A DNA stretch of 64,000 nucleotides from JALOKP01 sp963800865 (GTDB lineage: Bacteria > Acidobacteriota > Polarisedimenticolia > J045). The notes under the pieces are model-generated. The model worked only from the letters and a program-made list of their open reading frames with translations, was not told the origin of the DNA and made no database searches. This document shows positions 44,699-55,671 of the stretch, piece by piece. How positions within the stretch are numbered: the stretch's first letter is position 1; each line of letters opens with the position of its first letter. The stretch is from the NCBI GenBank assembly GCA_963800865.1, contig CAWDCL010000004.1, positions 806,001-870,000 of the forward strand, read 5' to 3'. A program made the translations under genes and the position numbers.

Positions 44699-47059
44699 AT
44701 GGCTGCTCCTCCCTGGGAGGAGGCGCTCGCGCGCCTCGCTCCCGACCTGCCGCGCCTCGAGACCGTGATCGACGTCGTCGACCAGCTGGTCGACATCGCG
44801 CTCGACTTTCGCCAGTCGGGTCACCCCGGCGGGTCGCGCTCGAAGGTCCCGATGCTGGTCACCCTCGCCCTGTCGGGGGCGATGCGGTGGGATCTCCGGC
44901 ATCCGGAGAAGGTCGGCGCCGACCGGTTCGTGCTCGCGGCCGGGCACGCCGTTCCGGCGGTCTACGCGCTGCTGGCCGCGCTCCACGAGGCACTCGCAAC
45001 CCGGGCGGACGCGACGGGCGACCCGCGGTTCGGCGCCGCGAACGCCGCACGCTGGTCGCTTCGCGCCGAAGACCTCCTGTCGCTGCGCCGCCGCGGGGGT
45101 CTCCCCGGGCACGCCGAGTTCGCCGGCAGGTCGCTCTTTCTGAAGTTCAACACCGGGCCCTCGGGACACGGCCTGCCCGCCGCGGCCGGGATGGCGCTCG
45201 CGCTCCGGCGCGGCGGGCTGCCGGGCGTGCGCGTCTTCGCGCTGGAAGGGGAGGGCGGCGCGACCGCCGGCAGCACGCACGAAACGCTCAACGCGGCCTG
45301 GGGCCTCGGGCTCGACAACCTCGTCGTGCTGCTCGACTGGAACGACTTCGGGATCGACCCGCGGCCGGCCTCGGCGGTCGTCTACGGGACGCCGACGGAC
45401 TGGTTCGCGAGCCACGGCTGGCGCGTCGCGGGCGCCGCCGACGGGGCGAGCCCGGCGCAGCTGGCGCGCGCGCTCTTCCAGGCGACGCTCGATCCGGAGC
45501 CGGGCGGCCGCCCGGCCGCGGTCTGGGCGCGCACCCGCAAGGGACGGGGCTACGGCCGCTTCGATGCCGCGAGCCACGGCGTGCCGCACGCCGCCGGCTC
45601 GCCCGCGTTCTGGGAGACGAAGCGCCCGTTCCAGGAGCGGTACGGCGTGCGCTTCGACGGCTTCGGCGAGCCGGCGCCGTCCGAGCCCGCCGCGCGCCGC
45701 TCGCGCGCCCTGGCGAACCTGCGCGCCGTGCTCTCGGTCCTGCGCGACGACGCCGAGTGCTGCCGCTTCGTCGCCGAGCGGCTGGTCGAGCTGGGCGAGG
45801 CGGTGCCGGAGCGGCCGGGCGGTCTCGCGGCGAAAGGCGCGCGCAACCCGTGGCACGACCCGCGGCTGACCGAGGCGCGGGCCTACCCCGACGCGCTCCG
45901 GTTCGCACCCGGCACGCGCGTCTCCAACAAGGTCGCGCTGGGTCGCTGGGGCGCGTGGGCGAACAGCTGGGCCCGCGAGGCGTACGGACGGCCGCTCTTC
46001 CTGGCGCTGTCGGCCGACCTCGCGGAGTCGACGAGCCTGGCGCTCTTCGCGCGCGACTTCGAGGGGCGCGCCGGCTTCGGCGACTACGAGCGCACGGCGA
46101 ACCCCGGCGGCGTGCTGCTGCCTGCGGAGATCACCGAGTTCACCAACGCGGCGATGGCGGCGGGGATCGCCTCGGTCAACTTCGATCCGGCGCCGGACCG
46201 CGACTGGAACGGCTTCGCGGCAGCGCACTCGAGCTACGGGGCATTTGCCTACCTGCAGTACGGGCCGATGCGGCTCTACTCCCAGATGGCGCAGGACGCG
46301 GAGCTGAAGGTCGGTCCGGTGCTCTGGGTGCTCGGGCACTCGGGGCCCGAGACCGCGGAGGACAGCCGCTCCCACTTCGGCGTCTTCGCGCCGTCGGTGT
46401 CGCAGCTCTTCCCGGAGGGGCAGGTCTGCGACCTGCACCCGTGGGACCCGAACGAGGTCCCGGTGCTGCTCGCCGCCGGACTGGCCGCCGGGTACCCGAT
46501 CCTCGCCCTGCACCTCGCGCGGCCCCCCCTGCTCGTACCCGACCGCCGTGCCCTGCAGATTCCCACCGAGTTCGAGGCGGCGCGCGGGGCCTACCTGCTG
46601 CGCGAGGCGCGGCCCGGAGTGCCGCGCGACGGCGTGATCGTGGTCACCGGCGCGTCGAGCACGGCGAACGTCGTGGCGCTGCTGCCGGAGCTCGAGCGTC
46701 GCGGGCTCAACCTGAAGATCGTCGCCGCGCTCAGCCCGCAGCTGTTCGACCGCCAGGAGGCGGCCTGGCGCGAGCGCGTCCTGTCCGGGTCCGACCGACT
46801 CGACGCGATGGGGATCACGAACCGCTCGCGCGCGTCGCTGGCACGCTGGCTGCCGGACGGCGACGCGCTCGCCGCGTCGCTGTGCGCCGACTGGGACGAT
46901 CGCTGGCGCACCGGCGGCACGGTCGAGGAGGTCCTCGAGGAGGCGCAGCTCGATCCGGGCGCGATCCTCGACGGGGTCGTCCGCTTCGCCGGCGCGCGCG
47001 AGGCTCGGCTCCGGCGGCACGCGGCGCGGCTGGAGGCGCTGCGGACCGGTCTGCCGTGA
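44699..47059 (+). CDS. Transketolase-like TPP enzyme
   Basis: A protein of about 786 residues. N-terminal TPP domain: FRQSGHPGGSRSKVPML, DRFVLAAGHAVPAVYALL, FALEGEGGATAGSTHE ... LLDWNDFGID (TPP/Mg loop with GEG in place of GDG). Middle Pyr domain: FLALSADLAEST and EITEFTNAAMAAGIA (catalytic Glu region). C-terminal domain: GVIVVTGASSTANVVALL. More divergent and longer than TktA, so substrate may differ. ATG 44678 is an alternative start. Stop overlaps the lipid kinase start. Confidence 0.72.
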   Translation: MAAPPWEEALARLAPDLPRLETVIDVVDQLVDIALDFRQSGHPGGSRSKVPMLVTLALSGAMRWDLRHPEKVGADRFVLAAGHAVPAVYALLAALHEALATRADATGDPRFGAANAARWSLRAEDLLSLRRRGGLPGHAEFAGRSLFLKFNTGPSGHGLPAAAGMALALRRGGLPGVRVFALEGEGGATAGSTHETLNAAWGLGLDNLVVLLDWNDFGIDPRPASAVVYGTPTDWFASHGWRVAGAADGASPAQLARALFQATLDPEPGGRPAAVWARTRKGRGYGRFDAASHGVPHAAGSPAFWETKRPFQERYGVRFDGFGEPAPSEPAARRSRALANLRAVLSVLRDDAECCRFVAERLVELGEAVPERPGGLAAKGARNPWHDPRLTEARAYPDALRFAPGTRVSNKVALGRWGAWANSWAREAYGRPLFLALSADLAESTSLALFARDFEGRAGFGDYERTANPGGVLLPAEITEFTNAAMAAGIASVNFDPAPDRDWNGFAAAHSSYGAFAYLQYGPMRLYSQMAQDAELKVGPVLWVLGHSGPETAEDSRSHFGVFAPSVSQLFPEGQVCDLHPWDPNEVPVLLAAGLAAGYPILALHLARPPLLVPDRRALQIPTEFEAARGAYLLREARPGVPRDGVIVVTGASSTANVVALLPELERRGLNLKIVAALSPQLFDRQEAAWRERVLSGSDRLDAMGITNRSRASLARWLPDGDALAASLCADWDDRWRTGGTVEEVLEEAQLDPGAILDGVVRFAGAREARLRRHAARLEALRTGLP

Positions 47060-48012
47060 GCGCGCCGGACACGCTCGTCGTCGTCAACCGGAACGCCGGC
47101 ACGGCGGCGCGCCGGCGGGCGCTCCGCGCGGCGCTGGAGGCGTGCGCGGCGGAGGCCGCGGGGGCGGGAGGGAACGCTCCCGGTCGCGCCGGCTTCGCGG
47201 TGCGGGAGACCGCGACCTACGACGGAGGGCTCGCGGCCGCCCGCGAGGCGGCGCGCGACGGAGTCCGCCGCGTGGTGGCGGTCGGCGGCGACGGGACGCT
47301 GCAGGCCGTCGCGGCCGGGCTCGTCGCCGGCCAGCCCGACCCGGCGGCGCGCCCGCTGCTGGGACTCGTACCCGCCGGGAGGGGCAACGACCTCGCGCGC
47401 GCGCTCGACCTGCCGTTCGAGCCGCGCGCCGCGCTGGCCCTGGCCCTTACCGGGGAGCGGACGCTCGCGCTCGACCTCGGCCGCCTCGTCGCCGACGGGC
47501 GCGAGGTGATCTTCGTCAACGCCGCGGGGCTCGGGTTCGACGGCGACGTAGCGGTGCGGGCCCGGCGCCTGCCGCTGCACGGGTTCCCGGCCTACGCCCT
47601 CGCCGCGCTCGGCTCGATGGCGGCCCGCCCCGGGCCGTGGGAGATGGACGCCTCGATCGACGGCCGGTCCTCCCGCGGCGCGGTGATCCTCTTCACGGTG
47701 GCCAACGGCAGCACCACCGGCGGCGGCTTCGTGATGGCCGCCGCGGCCCGGCCGGACGACGGGCTGCTCGACTACGCCCGGGTCGGACCGTCGAGCCGGG
47801 CCGAGGTGCTGCGCTTCCTCTGGCGGGCGTCCCGCGCCGGGCTGGGCGAGGAGCCCCGCTTCGAGTTCGGCCGTTTCCGGCGGCTTACGGCGAGTTTCAC
47901 GCCCGGGATCCCGATTCACGCCGACGGCGAGATCGTGGCGACCGGAGCCGGCGAGGTGACGATCGATCTCCTGCCGGCGGCCCTGCGCGCGATCGTCCCC
48001 GGGCCGGAGTAA
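47056..48012 (+). CDS. Diacylglycerol/lipid kinase family protein
   Basis: A protein of 318 residues of the DAGK catalytic family: VVVNRNAGTAA, VAVGGDGTLQAVAAGL (GGDGT loop), VPAGRGNDLARALDLP, VNAAGLGFDGDVA, IHADGEIV. Phosphorylates diacylglycerol or another lipid or sphingoid base at the membrane. GTG 47056 overlaps the transketolase stop (GTGA). Confidence 0.88.
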   Translation: MSAPDTLVVVNRNAGTAARRRALRAALEACAAEAAGAGGNAPGRAGFAVRETATYDGGLAAAREAARDGVRRVVAVGGDGTLQAVAAGLVAGQPDPAARPLLGLVPAGRGNDLARALDLPFEPRAALALALTGERTLALDLGRLVADGREVIFVNAAGLGFDGDVAVRARRLPLHGFPAYALAALGSMAARPGPWEMDASIDGRSSRGAVILFTVANGSTTGGGFVMAAAARPDDGLLDYARVGPSSRAEVLRFLWRASRAGLGEEPRFEFGRFRRLTASFTPGIPIHADGEIVATGAGEVTIDLLPAALRAIVPGPE

Positions 48013-48036
48013 ACTCCCGGGTCCTCCGGAGGCCCG

Positions 48037-49372
48037 ATGACCGCCGATCCCGCCGCGACGCGCGCCCTGCCGGCCCCGCCGCCGGCCTACCGCTGGGCCG
48101 TGCTGGTCGTGCTCAGCCTCGCGATGTTCGGGAACTACTACGTCTACGACTCGATCAGCCCGCTGGCCGACGTGCTCGTCAAGCAGCTGCAACTTCACCG
48201 ACGACAACATCGGCCTGCTCAACGCGATCTACAGCTTCCCGAACATCATCATGGTGCTGATCGGCGGGATGATCATCGACCGCATCGGCGTCAAGAAGTC
48301 GACCTTCCTGTTCTCGATGCTCTGCGCGCTCGGGGCGGTCCTCACCGCGCTCACGCCCACCCTGCCGATGATGGCGGCGGGCCGCCTGCTGTTCGGGCTC
48401 GGCGCCGAATCGCTGATCGTCGCGATCACCACCGCGCTGGCCCAGTGGTTCCGCGGCAAGGAGCTCTCCTTCGCTTTCGGCATCAACCTGACGATCGCGC
48501 GCCTCGGCTCGTTCGCCGCGCTCAACTCGCCGACCTGGGCGCACGACGCCTACCAGGGCTGGCAGGGGCCGCTGCTGATCGCGACCGTCTTCGGCTTCGT
48601 GTCGCTGATCGCGGGGGCGGTCTACTGGATCATGGAATCGGGCGCGGTGAAGCGCTACGACATGGCCGCCGCCGGCTCGTCCGACAAGGTCGTGTTCGGC
48701 GACATCCGCGCCTTCGGCCGCTCCTACTGGTTCGTGGTCGCGCTGTGCGTGACCTTCTACTCCGGGATCTTCCCGTTCCAGACCTTCGCCGTGAAGTTCT
48801 TCCAGGACGCGCACGGCGTGTCGCGCGAGGAAGCCGGCTTCCTGTCGTCGATGCTGACGCTGTTCGCCATGATCTGCACGCCGCTGTTCGGGCTGCTCGT
48901 CGATCGCGTCGGCAGGCGGACGCAGTTCATGATGGCCGGCTCGCTGCTGCTGGTGCCGGTCTACCTGATCATGGCCTACAGCAGCATCTCCCTCTACGTG
49001 CCGATGGCGATCATGGGGATCTCGTTCTCGATGATCCCGGCCGTGATGTGGCCGTCGGTCGCCTACATCGTCGGGCAGAACAAGCTCGGCACGGCGTACG
49101 GGCTGATGACGATGATCCAGAACATCGGGCTGTTCGGCTTCAACCTGCTGATCGGCTGGGCCAACACCGCGTTCGATGCCAGCGCCGCCAACCCGGCCGG
49201 CTACCGCCCGGGGATGTGGATCTTCTCGATCACGGGGATCCTCGGGCTCTTCTTCGCCTGGCAGCTGCGGCGGGCGGAGAGCGGGCCGGACGCCCACGGC
49301 CTCGAGACGATCACCGTGGCCGGCGGCGACAAGCCGCGCGAGGTCATGGCCGGGATCGAGGGTCCGGGGTAG
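48037..49372 (+). CDS. MFS transporter (MFSD1-like), frame disruption near 48190
   Basis: A protein of about 444 residues with 12 membrane segments. WAVLVVLSLAMFGNYYVYDSI, GGMIIDRIGVKKS (MFS motif A), GRLLFGLGAESLIVA, LLVDRVGRRTQFM (second-half motif A). Resembles MFSD1-type carriers, eukaryotic members of which export dipeptides. An extra C near 48190 (CTG-C-AAC) splits it at the first periplasmic loop. ATG has GGAGG upstream and TAAACT as possible -10. Seven bp before the acyl carrier gene, so likely part of that cluster. Confidence 0.82.
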
Positions 49373-49378
49373 GCGCTC

Positions 49379-49645
49379 GTGGCGGCCCCCGACACGCGCG
49401 AGCGGCTGGAGCGCCTGGTGATCGCCCGCTCCCGGCTGCGGATTTCTCGGGTAGGCGACGACGAGCGGCTGGACTACGAGCTGGGGTACGACTCGTCCGC
49501 ACTGCTCCAGCTGCTGCTCGACGCGGAGGACGCCTTCGGGATCGAGGTCCCGCCCGAGCGGGTCCCCGAGCTGGTCGGCGCGCCGTTCTCGCGGCTGCTC
49601 GCGCTGGTCGAAGAGGCGCGCGCCGGCGCGGGGGACGCCGCGTGA
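49379..49645 (+). CDS. Acyl carrier protein
   Basis: A protein of 88 residues. GYDSSALLQLLLDAEDAFGIEV matches the phosphopantetheine site (Ser in the DSS, normally DSL) and helix II of carrier proteins. GTG 49379; stop overlaps the next gene (GTGA). Its partner is the fatty acyl-AMP ligase two genes on; the set looks dedicated rather than the housekeeping ACP. Confidence 0.75.
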   Translation: MAAPDTRERLERLVIARSRLRISRVGDDERLDYELGYDSSALLQLLLDAEDAFGIEVPPERVPELVGAPFSRLLALVEEARAGAGDAA

Positions 49646-50740
49646 AGGCGGCGGTCGTCCGCGACGCGGCGCTGCCGGGCGCACTGCTCGCCCTGGTGGC
49701 CGCGGTGGAGCAGGGGCTCCCCGCGCGCGGGTTCGTCGCGGTGCTCGCCGGACGACCCGGAGGTCGACCTCGTGGTCAACGCCACGACGCTGGCGAACGC
49801 GCGGCCGAACTATCTGCGTCCCGACCCGTCGGTCTTCCTCGCGACGCTCATCGACAGCGACGGTGCGGGCTTCGCCGACGAGGCGGCGCTGAAGCGCGCC
49901 ACCTACGCCGCGCTGGTCAAGACGATGTCGAACCTCGTCGTCCATCGCGTGCAGTCCGGGGCGTTCGGCGGCCGGGCCTTCTTCATGACGCCGGAACTCG
50001 GCTTCCGCCCGCGGCCGGCGGGCGACGCGCTGGCTTCCGAGGTGCTCGACACCGTCGCGCCGCTGGCCGGGGCGCGGCTGGTGATCGCGAACCGCCTCGA
50101 CGAGGACCTGCCGCGGGAGTTGCACGACGGCGACGGGACGACGCGCGCGCTCGCCGCGGCCGGCCGGCGCCTGGCCGCGTTGAACCTGCTGCCGACCGTC
50201 TTCGACCTGAAGGACCTGCTGACCGAACGCGACAGGCGCCTGGTGATGAAGTACTTCGGCCTCAGGCAGCTCTCCTACGGCAACCTCTCGGCGCGGCGCG
50301 ACGCGGAGAGCTTCTGGATGACCGGCCGCGGGGTGGACAAGGGGAAGCTGTCGCGCATCGGGCAGGACCTGCTGCTGGTGAAGGGATACGACGAAGCGAC
50401 GCGGACGATTCTGCTCTCGGTTCCCCCCGGGACCGATCCGGCCGCCCGCGTCTCCGTGGACGCGATCGAGCACCTCACGATCTACCGCGCCGTCCCCGAG
50501 GCCGGTGCGATCGTCCACGTCCACGCCTGGATCGACGGGGTGCCGGCCACGCTTCAGAGCTGGCCCTGCGGCACCCGGCAGCTGGCCGACGAGGTCGCCG
50601 GGCTGGTGCTCGCCGCCCCCGACCCGTCGCGCGCCGTGATCGGCCTGAGGAACCACGGCCTGACGATCGTCGGCCGCTCGCTCGACGAGATCTTCGAGCG
50701 GATCGAGGGGCGCCTGGCGCAGGAGATCCCCGTCCTGTGA
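49642..50740 (+). CDS. Class II aldolase/adducin-domain protein with N-terminal extension, frame disruption near 49750
   Basis: About 365 residues from GTG 49642. The C-terminal half is a class II aldolase/adducin domain: LSYGNLSARR, WMTGRGVDKG, IVHVHAWIDG (zinc His pair) and GLRNHGLTIVG. The first 170 residues (AFFMTPELGF, DTVAPLAGARLV) are not familiar. An extra base near 49750 (GCC-G-GAC) splits the N-terminus. Overlaps both neighbours by 4 bp, so its product works with the ACP and acyl-AMP ligase. Could act as an aldolase or decarboxylase on a hydroxylated acid. Confidence 0.7.
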
Positions 50741-52474
50741 GCGGGCCGCGCACGATGGTCGAACTGGTCGCCGGGCTCGCGCACGGCGGCGAGGATCACG
50801 GCCTGACGCTGGTCGATGCCCGCGGAACGGAGCGCGGCTTCTCCTGGCCCGCGCTGCACCGCAAGATCCTCGTTCACGCCGCCGCGCTCGCCGCGCAGGG
50901 GATCGGGCGGGGGGATCGCGTCGTCGTCTGTCCGACCAGCGATCCCGACGTGCTGGCCGGCTTCCTGGCGCTGTTCCACCTGGGCGCGGTGCCGCTGTCG
51001 GTCAGCGGCCTGACGATGGGACAGGCGGCGGGCGCGCAGCTCCCCTTCGTCGCCGGGCTGCTCGCGAGCACCGGGGCCAAGGGGGTCTTCACCCAGCCCG
51101 AGCTGATCGGTGGGAACGACGAGGCTCCAGCTCGTCTCCCCCGCGCGCCTGGTCGACTTCGTGCCCTCCTCGCTCGACGTCGACGGGCCGGTGCCGGCCG
51201 TGCCGCCGGCCGCGGTGAGCCCGGGCGACCTCGCCTTCGTGCAGTTCTCCTCGGGCAGCACCTCGCACCCCAAGGGGGTCCGGATCTCCCACGAGAACGT
51301 CCTCGACAACACGCGGCTGATCGCCGAAATCGGCCGCCGCCACCGCGACGAGTCCGCCTGCAGCTGGCTGCCGCTCTACCACGACATGGGGCTGATCGGG
51401 GCGCTCCTGACGACGCTCTACGTCACGCCGCGGCAGATGGTGATCATGAACCCGATCCGCTTCCTGATGAAGCCGATCGCCTGGCTGGAGACCGTCAGCC
51501 GGATCGGCGCGCGGATCTCCGTCTGTCCCAACTTCGCGCTCGACCTGTGTACCGACCGGATCAGCGACGAGATGCTGGACGAGCGCCGGATCGACCTCTC
51601 CTCGTGGGAGGTCCTGTTCGTCGGTGCCGAGCCGGTGCGCCCGGCGTCGCTCCGGCGCTTCGCCGAGAAGTTCGCGCGGGTCGGGTTCGACGGGCGCGCG
51701 CTCCACCCGGTGTATGGCCTGGCGGAGGCGACCCTGATCGCCACCAGCCCCCGCTTCCAGGAACCGATCGTCACGCGCCTCGTCGACGGGCTCGAGGTCC
51801 CGGCGGTCGGCCGGGTGGTGGGCGACCTCGTGCTCCGGATCCGCCGCGACGACGGCACCGCGGCGCCGCCGCTCGAGACCGGGGAGATCCTGCTGCGGGG
51901 GACGTCGGTGACCGACGGCTACCTCGACGAGGAGACCGGGGAGCAGCCGTTCGAGGACGGCTGGCTGCGCACCGGCGACCTCGGGATGCTCGACGACGAC
52001 GGCCGGCTCTACGTCACCGGGCGGCTCAAGGACCTGATGATCATCAACGGCCGGAACTATTACGCCCACGACATCGTCGCCGACCTCGAGGAGCTGCCGT
52101 TCATCGAGCGCGGAAAGGTCCACGTCTTCTCGCTGGAGATCGAGGGGCGCGAGGCGCTGATCGTGCTGACCGTGCCGCTCGGCCGCATGACCCCGGCGGT
52201 CCGGGCCAAGATCGCCGCCCTGCAGGCCTTCATGAAGCTCGGCGGCCCGCGCGGCTGGTGGAAGGGGGCCAGCCTGGGCGACCTCGAGTCGTACGTCGAG
52301 AGGCTGATATCCTCCGACCAGGCCGAGCTGATCAACGAGGTCAAGCGCTACGTCCTGGCCCGGCACGGGGTTCCCGTGCACGACGTGCTCTTCGTGCCGC
52401 GGATCCCGCGCACGACGTCGGGCAAGGTCAAGCGCGACCTGTGCGAGAAGCTCTATCACGAGACCAGGGACTGA
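50737..52474 (+). CDS. Fatty acyl-AMP ligase, frame disruption near 51109
   Basis: About 578 residues. Adenylation motifs: FVQFSSGSTSHPKGVRISHE, SWLPLYHDMGLIGALL, ISVCPNFALDLC, VYGLAEATL, GWLRTGDLG and RLKDLMIINGRNYYAHDI. The last and the PNFALDLC motif are typical of acyl-AMP ligases that load carrier proteins rather than CoA. An extra base near 51109 splits it at ELI-V-GTTRLQL. GTG 50737 overlaps the aldolase stop. Probably activates an acyl group onto the upstream ACP. Confidence 0.85.
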
Positions 52475-52517
52475 CGCGCGCCCCCCGCGCGGCCGGCAGC
52501 GCCCGGGAGAAGAGTCC

Positions 52518-53861
52518 ATGCACGAGTTCGAAGCGCTGCTCGCGAAGATCGCGGACTGGGTCTGGGGGCCGCCGCTGCTGATTCTGCTGTTCGGCACCCA
52601 CCTCTTCCTGACCTTCCGCATGCGCTTCATCCAGCGCTACCTGGGGCGCGCGATCCGGCTCTCGGTCGAGGCGGACCACGGCGCCGAGGGCGACGTCAGC
52701 CAGTTCGGCGCCCTGACCACCGCGCTGGCCGCGACCATCGGCACCGGCAACATCGTCGGCGTCGCCACCGCGGTCGCGCTCGGCGGCCCCGGCGCCGTGC
52801 TGTGGATGTGGCTGACCGGCGTCTTCGGCATCGCCACCAAGTACGCCGAGGCGCTGCTGTCGGTGAAGTACCGGGTCAAGGACGAGCGCGGGATGATGGC
52901 CGGCGGCCCGATGTACGTGCTCGAGCGCGGCCTCGGGATGCGCTGGCTGGGCATGGTCTTCGCCGCGCTGACCGCGATCGCCGCCTTCGGCATCGGCAAC
53001 ATGGTCCAGGCCAACTCGATCTCCGCGCTGGTCAGGACTCCTTCGGCGTCTCCCCGTGGATCAGCGGCGCGCTGATGACCGTGCTCACCGCGGTCGTCAT
53101 CCTGGGCGGCATCCAGTCCATCGCGCGGGTCTGCGAGGGGCTGGTGCCGTTCATGGCGATCTTCTACGTCGCTGGGCTGCGCGATCCTGCTCGTCATGGG
53201 CTGGCGAGACGCTTCCCGGAGACGCTTCTCCCTGATCTTCTCCAGCGCCTTCACCGGCCAGGCCGCGGTCGGCGGGTTCGCCGGCGCGGCGATGCGCGAG
53301 GCGATGCGCTACGGCATCGCGCGCGGGCTGTTCTCCAACGAGTCGGGACTGGGCAGCGCCCCGATCGTCGCCGCCGCCGCCCAGACCAAGAACCCGGTCC
53401 GGCAGGCGCTGGTCTCCTCGACCGGGACCTTCTGGGACACGGTCGTCGTCTGCGCGATGACCGGGCTCGTGGTGGTCAACTCCGGCGAGTGGGCGAACGG
53501 TCTGAAGGGCGCGGCGCTGACCCACGCCGCGTTCTCGCACATCCCCTGGATCGGCCCGACCGTGCTGACGGTCGGCCTGCTGACCTTCGTCTTCTCGACC
53601 ATCCTCGGCTGGTCGCTACTACGGCGAGAAGGCGGCCGAGTACCTGTTCGGCGCGCGGGCGATCGTCCCGTACCGGCTGGCTCTGGGTCGCCGCGGTCAT
53701 GGTCGGCTCGGTCGCCACGCTGCCGGCGGTCTGGTCGTTCGCCGACATCGCCAACGGCCTGATGGCGATGCCCGAACCTGGTCTCGCTGCTCCTGCTGTC
53801 GGGCGTGATCGTGGCGGAGACGAAAGAGCACCTGTGGGACGTCCGGGACGGAGACGACTGA
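52518..53861 (+). pseudogene. Sodium:alanine symporter (AGCS family), five frame disruptions
   Basis: ATG 52518 follows GGGAGAAGAG. The AGCS pattern is complete across frames: ATIGTGNIVGVATAVALGGP, GPMYVLERGL, GIGNMVQANSI, GGIQSIARVCEGLVPFMA, GLFSNESGLGSAPIVAAAA, TFWDTVVVCAMTGLVVV, FSTILGWSYYGEKAAEYLFG. Disruptions lie near 53033, 53174, 53615, 53675 and 53774; four are one extra base and the first is one missing (or two extra). No stop or missense decay is seen between them, which argues against long-term pseudogenisation. Imports alanine or glycine with sodium if expressed. It may be functional if the indels are errors. Confidence 0.75.
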
Positions 53862-53965
53862 GGCGGACGACCCGCACGTCGATCGGCGCCGCCCGGCGCA
53901 CCGCGACGACGGGGTTGTGTTCGCGCCGCGCCGCGGGCACCATCACCTCGGGGAGTCCGGGGCTG

Positions 53966-55671
53966 GTGGCTTTGCAGGACGAGACCGGTCGGAGCGCTCG
54001 CGACGCAGACGCGCCGCCGGCCGCGCCGCGCATCCTGCTGCTCGAGCCGCACCCCGACCACGCCGAGGTCGTGCGCGAAGCGCTCGAGCGCGCGTGGCCC
54101 GACGCAGACGTTCGCACCCGTCCGCAGGAGGCCGGGGCGTTCGCGGGCGAGCACTTCGACCTGCTCGTCTGCTCCACGGCCGCGATCGACGACGCGCGGA
54201 GCTGGCTGTCGCGCGTCGACGGGGCGGCCCCGCCGGTCGTGCTGATCGCCGACGCCGAGCACCCCGCACGGCCGATGCGGGGCGTGCACGTCGCCGCGAT
54301 CCTGGACAAGCGCAACGCGCGTGGCTTCGTCGACCGCCTGGCCGGGGCCGCGGCGAGCGCAATCCTCGGCAGCGGGACGGCGCCCCTCGAGCCGGGGCCG
54401 GCGGCCCCCGGACCGGTTGAGCCGCCGGCCGCTACCCGCCGAACCCGCCTCGCCCGGCGCGCCGGAAGTGCCGGTGCCCGCGGCGGAGCCCGCCGGCGAG
54501 GCCTTCCGCAGCGGCGTGCTCTCCCCGCGGACCTACGACGGCGGAGCGCTCGACGAGCCGCCCCCCGGGCGGGACCGGCGCGCGGACGCGCTGGCGGCCG
54601 GGATCGCGCAGGCGCTGTCCGATTTCCTCGACCACGCCGCGCCGCTGGCGGAACTGGCGGCCCGCCGCGCGGCGCGCGACCCGGTGCTGACCGCCTACCT
54701 CGGCGGCTTCTCCGCCGAACTGGGCCGCGCCCGCGGGCTCGCCGCGCGGCTGGCGCGGCTGCTCGGCGAGCCTCCCCCGCCGGCGCGGCGCACGATGCGC
54801 GCCGCCGACCTGGTCACGCTGCGGGCCGCGGCCTGGCGCGGCTGGCTGCCGGACGGGATCACGCTGCGGCTCGCGACCGAGTCCGCATCCGAGGTCTCCG
54901 TCGACCCGGCGCTGGTCGCGCCCAGCCTCGACGACCTGGTGCAGGCGCTCGCGCCGTGCGCCGACCCGCCCTGCGGAATCGACGTCGGCGTGGCCCCCGT
55001 GACCCTCGGGGCCGGGTTCGCGGCGACGCGTCCCGGGCGCGCGCGCCGGCCGGTTCGTGCGGATCGCGCTCGCGGCGGCGCGGGGCCACGTGCCGCGGGT
55101 CGATCCGGAACCGGGTCCGGTGCCGGTCGGCGAGCCGGCGCTGCAGGCCGCGCTGGCCGCGGCGAAGGCCCACGGCGGCTACCTCGAGCTGCGCTGGGAC
55201 CCGGTTCACGGGCAGCTCGAGGCGGCCGACCTCTACCTGCCGGCCGGGGAGCGCGTCGCCCGGGAGACCAGGGCGTCGCCGGCGGCGGTCAGCGTGCTCC
55301 TCGTCGACGACGACGCGTCGGTCCGCGAGACGGTGGCAGCGCTCCTGGCCGGGGTCGGCTGGCGCCCGCTCACGGTCCCTTCGGGAGCGGCCGCGGTCGA
55401 CCTCTATCGCGCCGGGTGCCGCTACGACCTGGTGCTGCTCGACCTGCTGATGCCGGACCTTTCCGGTGCCGAGACCTTCCGCGCGCTGCGCGCGCTCGAC
55501 CCCGCGGTGCGGGTCGTCGTGGCCTCCGGCTCGCGTCCGGGCGAGCCGCTGCGGCGGATGCTGGCCGAGGGGGCGCTGGGCTTCCTGGCGAAGCCCTTCG
55601 GCTTGAGGGAGCTGGTGGCGATCGTGGAGGCCGCTACGGGTTCTCGACCACCCGGACCGAGTCGATCGTGA
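53966..55671 (+). CDS. Hybrid signalling protein: receiver, degenerate kinase-like region, receiver; two frame disruptions
   Basis: About 568 residues. Residues 20-140 form a degenerate receiver (ILLLEPHPDHAEVVREAL). The middle (ALSDFLDHAAPLAELAARRA to AHGGYLELRWDPVHGQLEAADLYLP) has the outline of histidine-kinase dimerisation and ATPase domains but lacks an H-box His, N box and Gly-rich lid. The C-terminal receiver is complete (LLVDDDASVRET, Asp in LLDLLMPDLSG, Lys in LAKPFG). Extra bases near 54430 and 55030-55050 interrupt it. GTG 53966 is a tentative start. Its 3' end overlaps the cyclophilin gene by 38 bp tail to tail. Confidence 0.6.
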
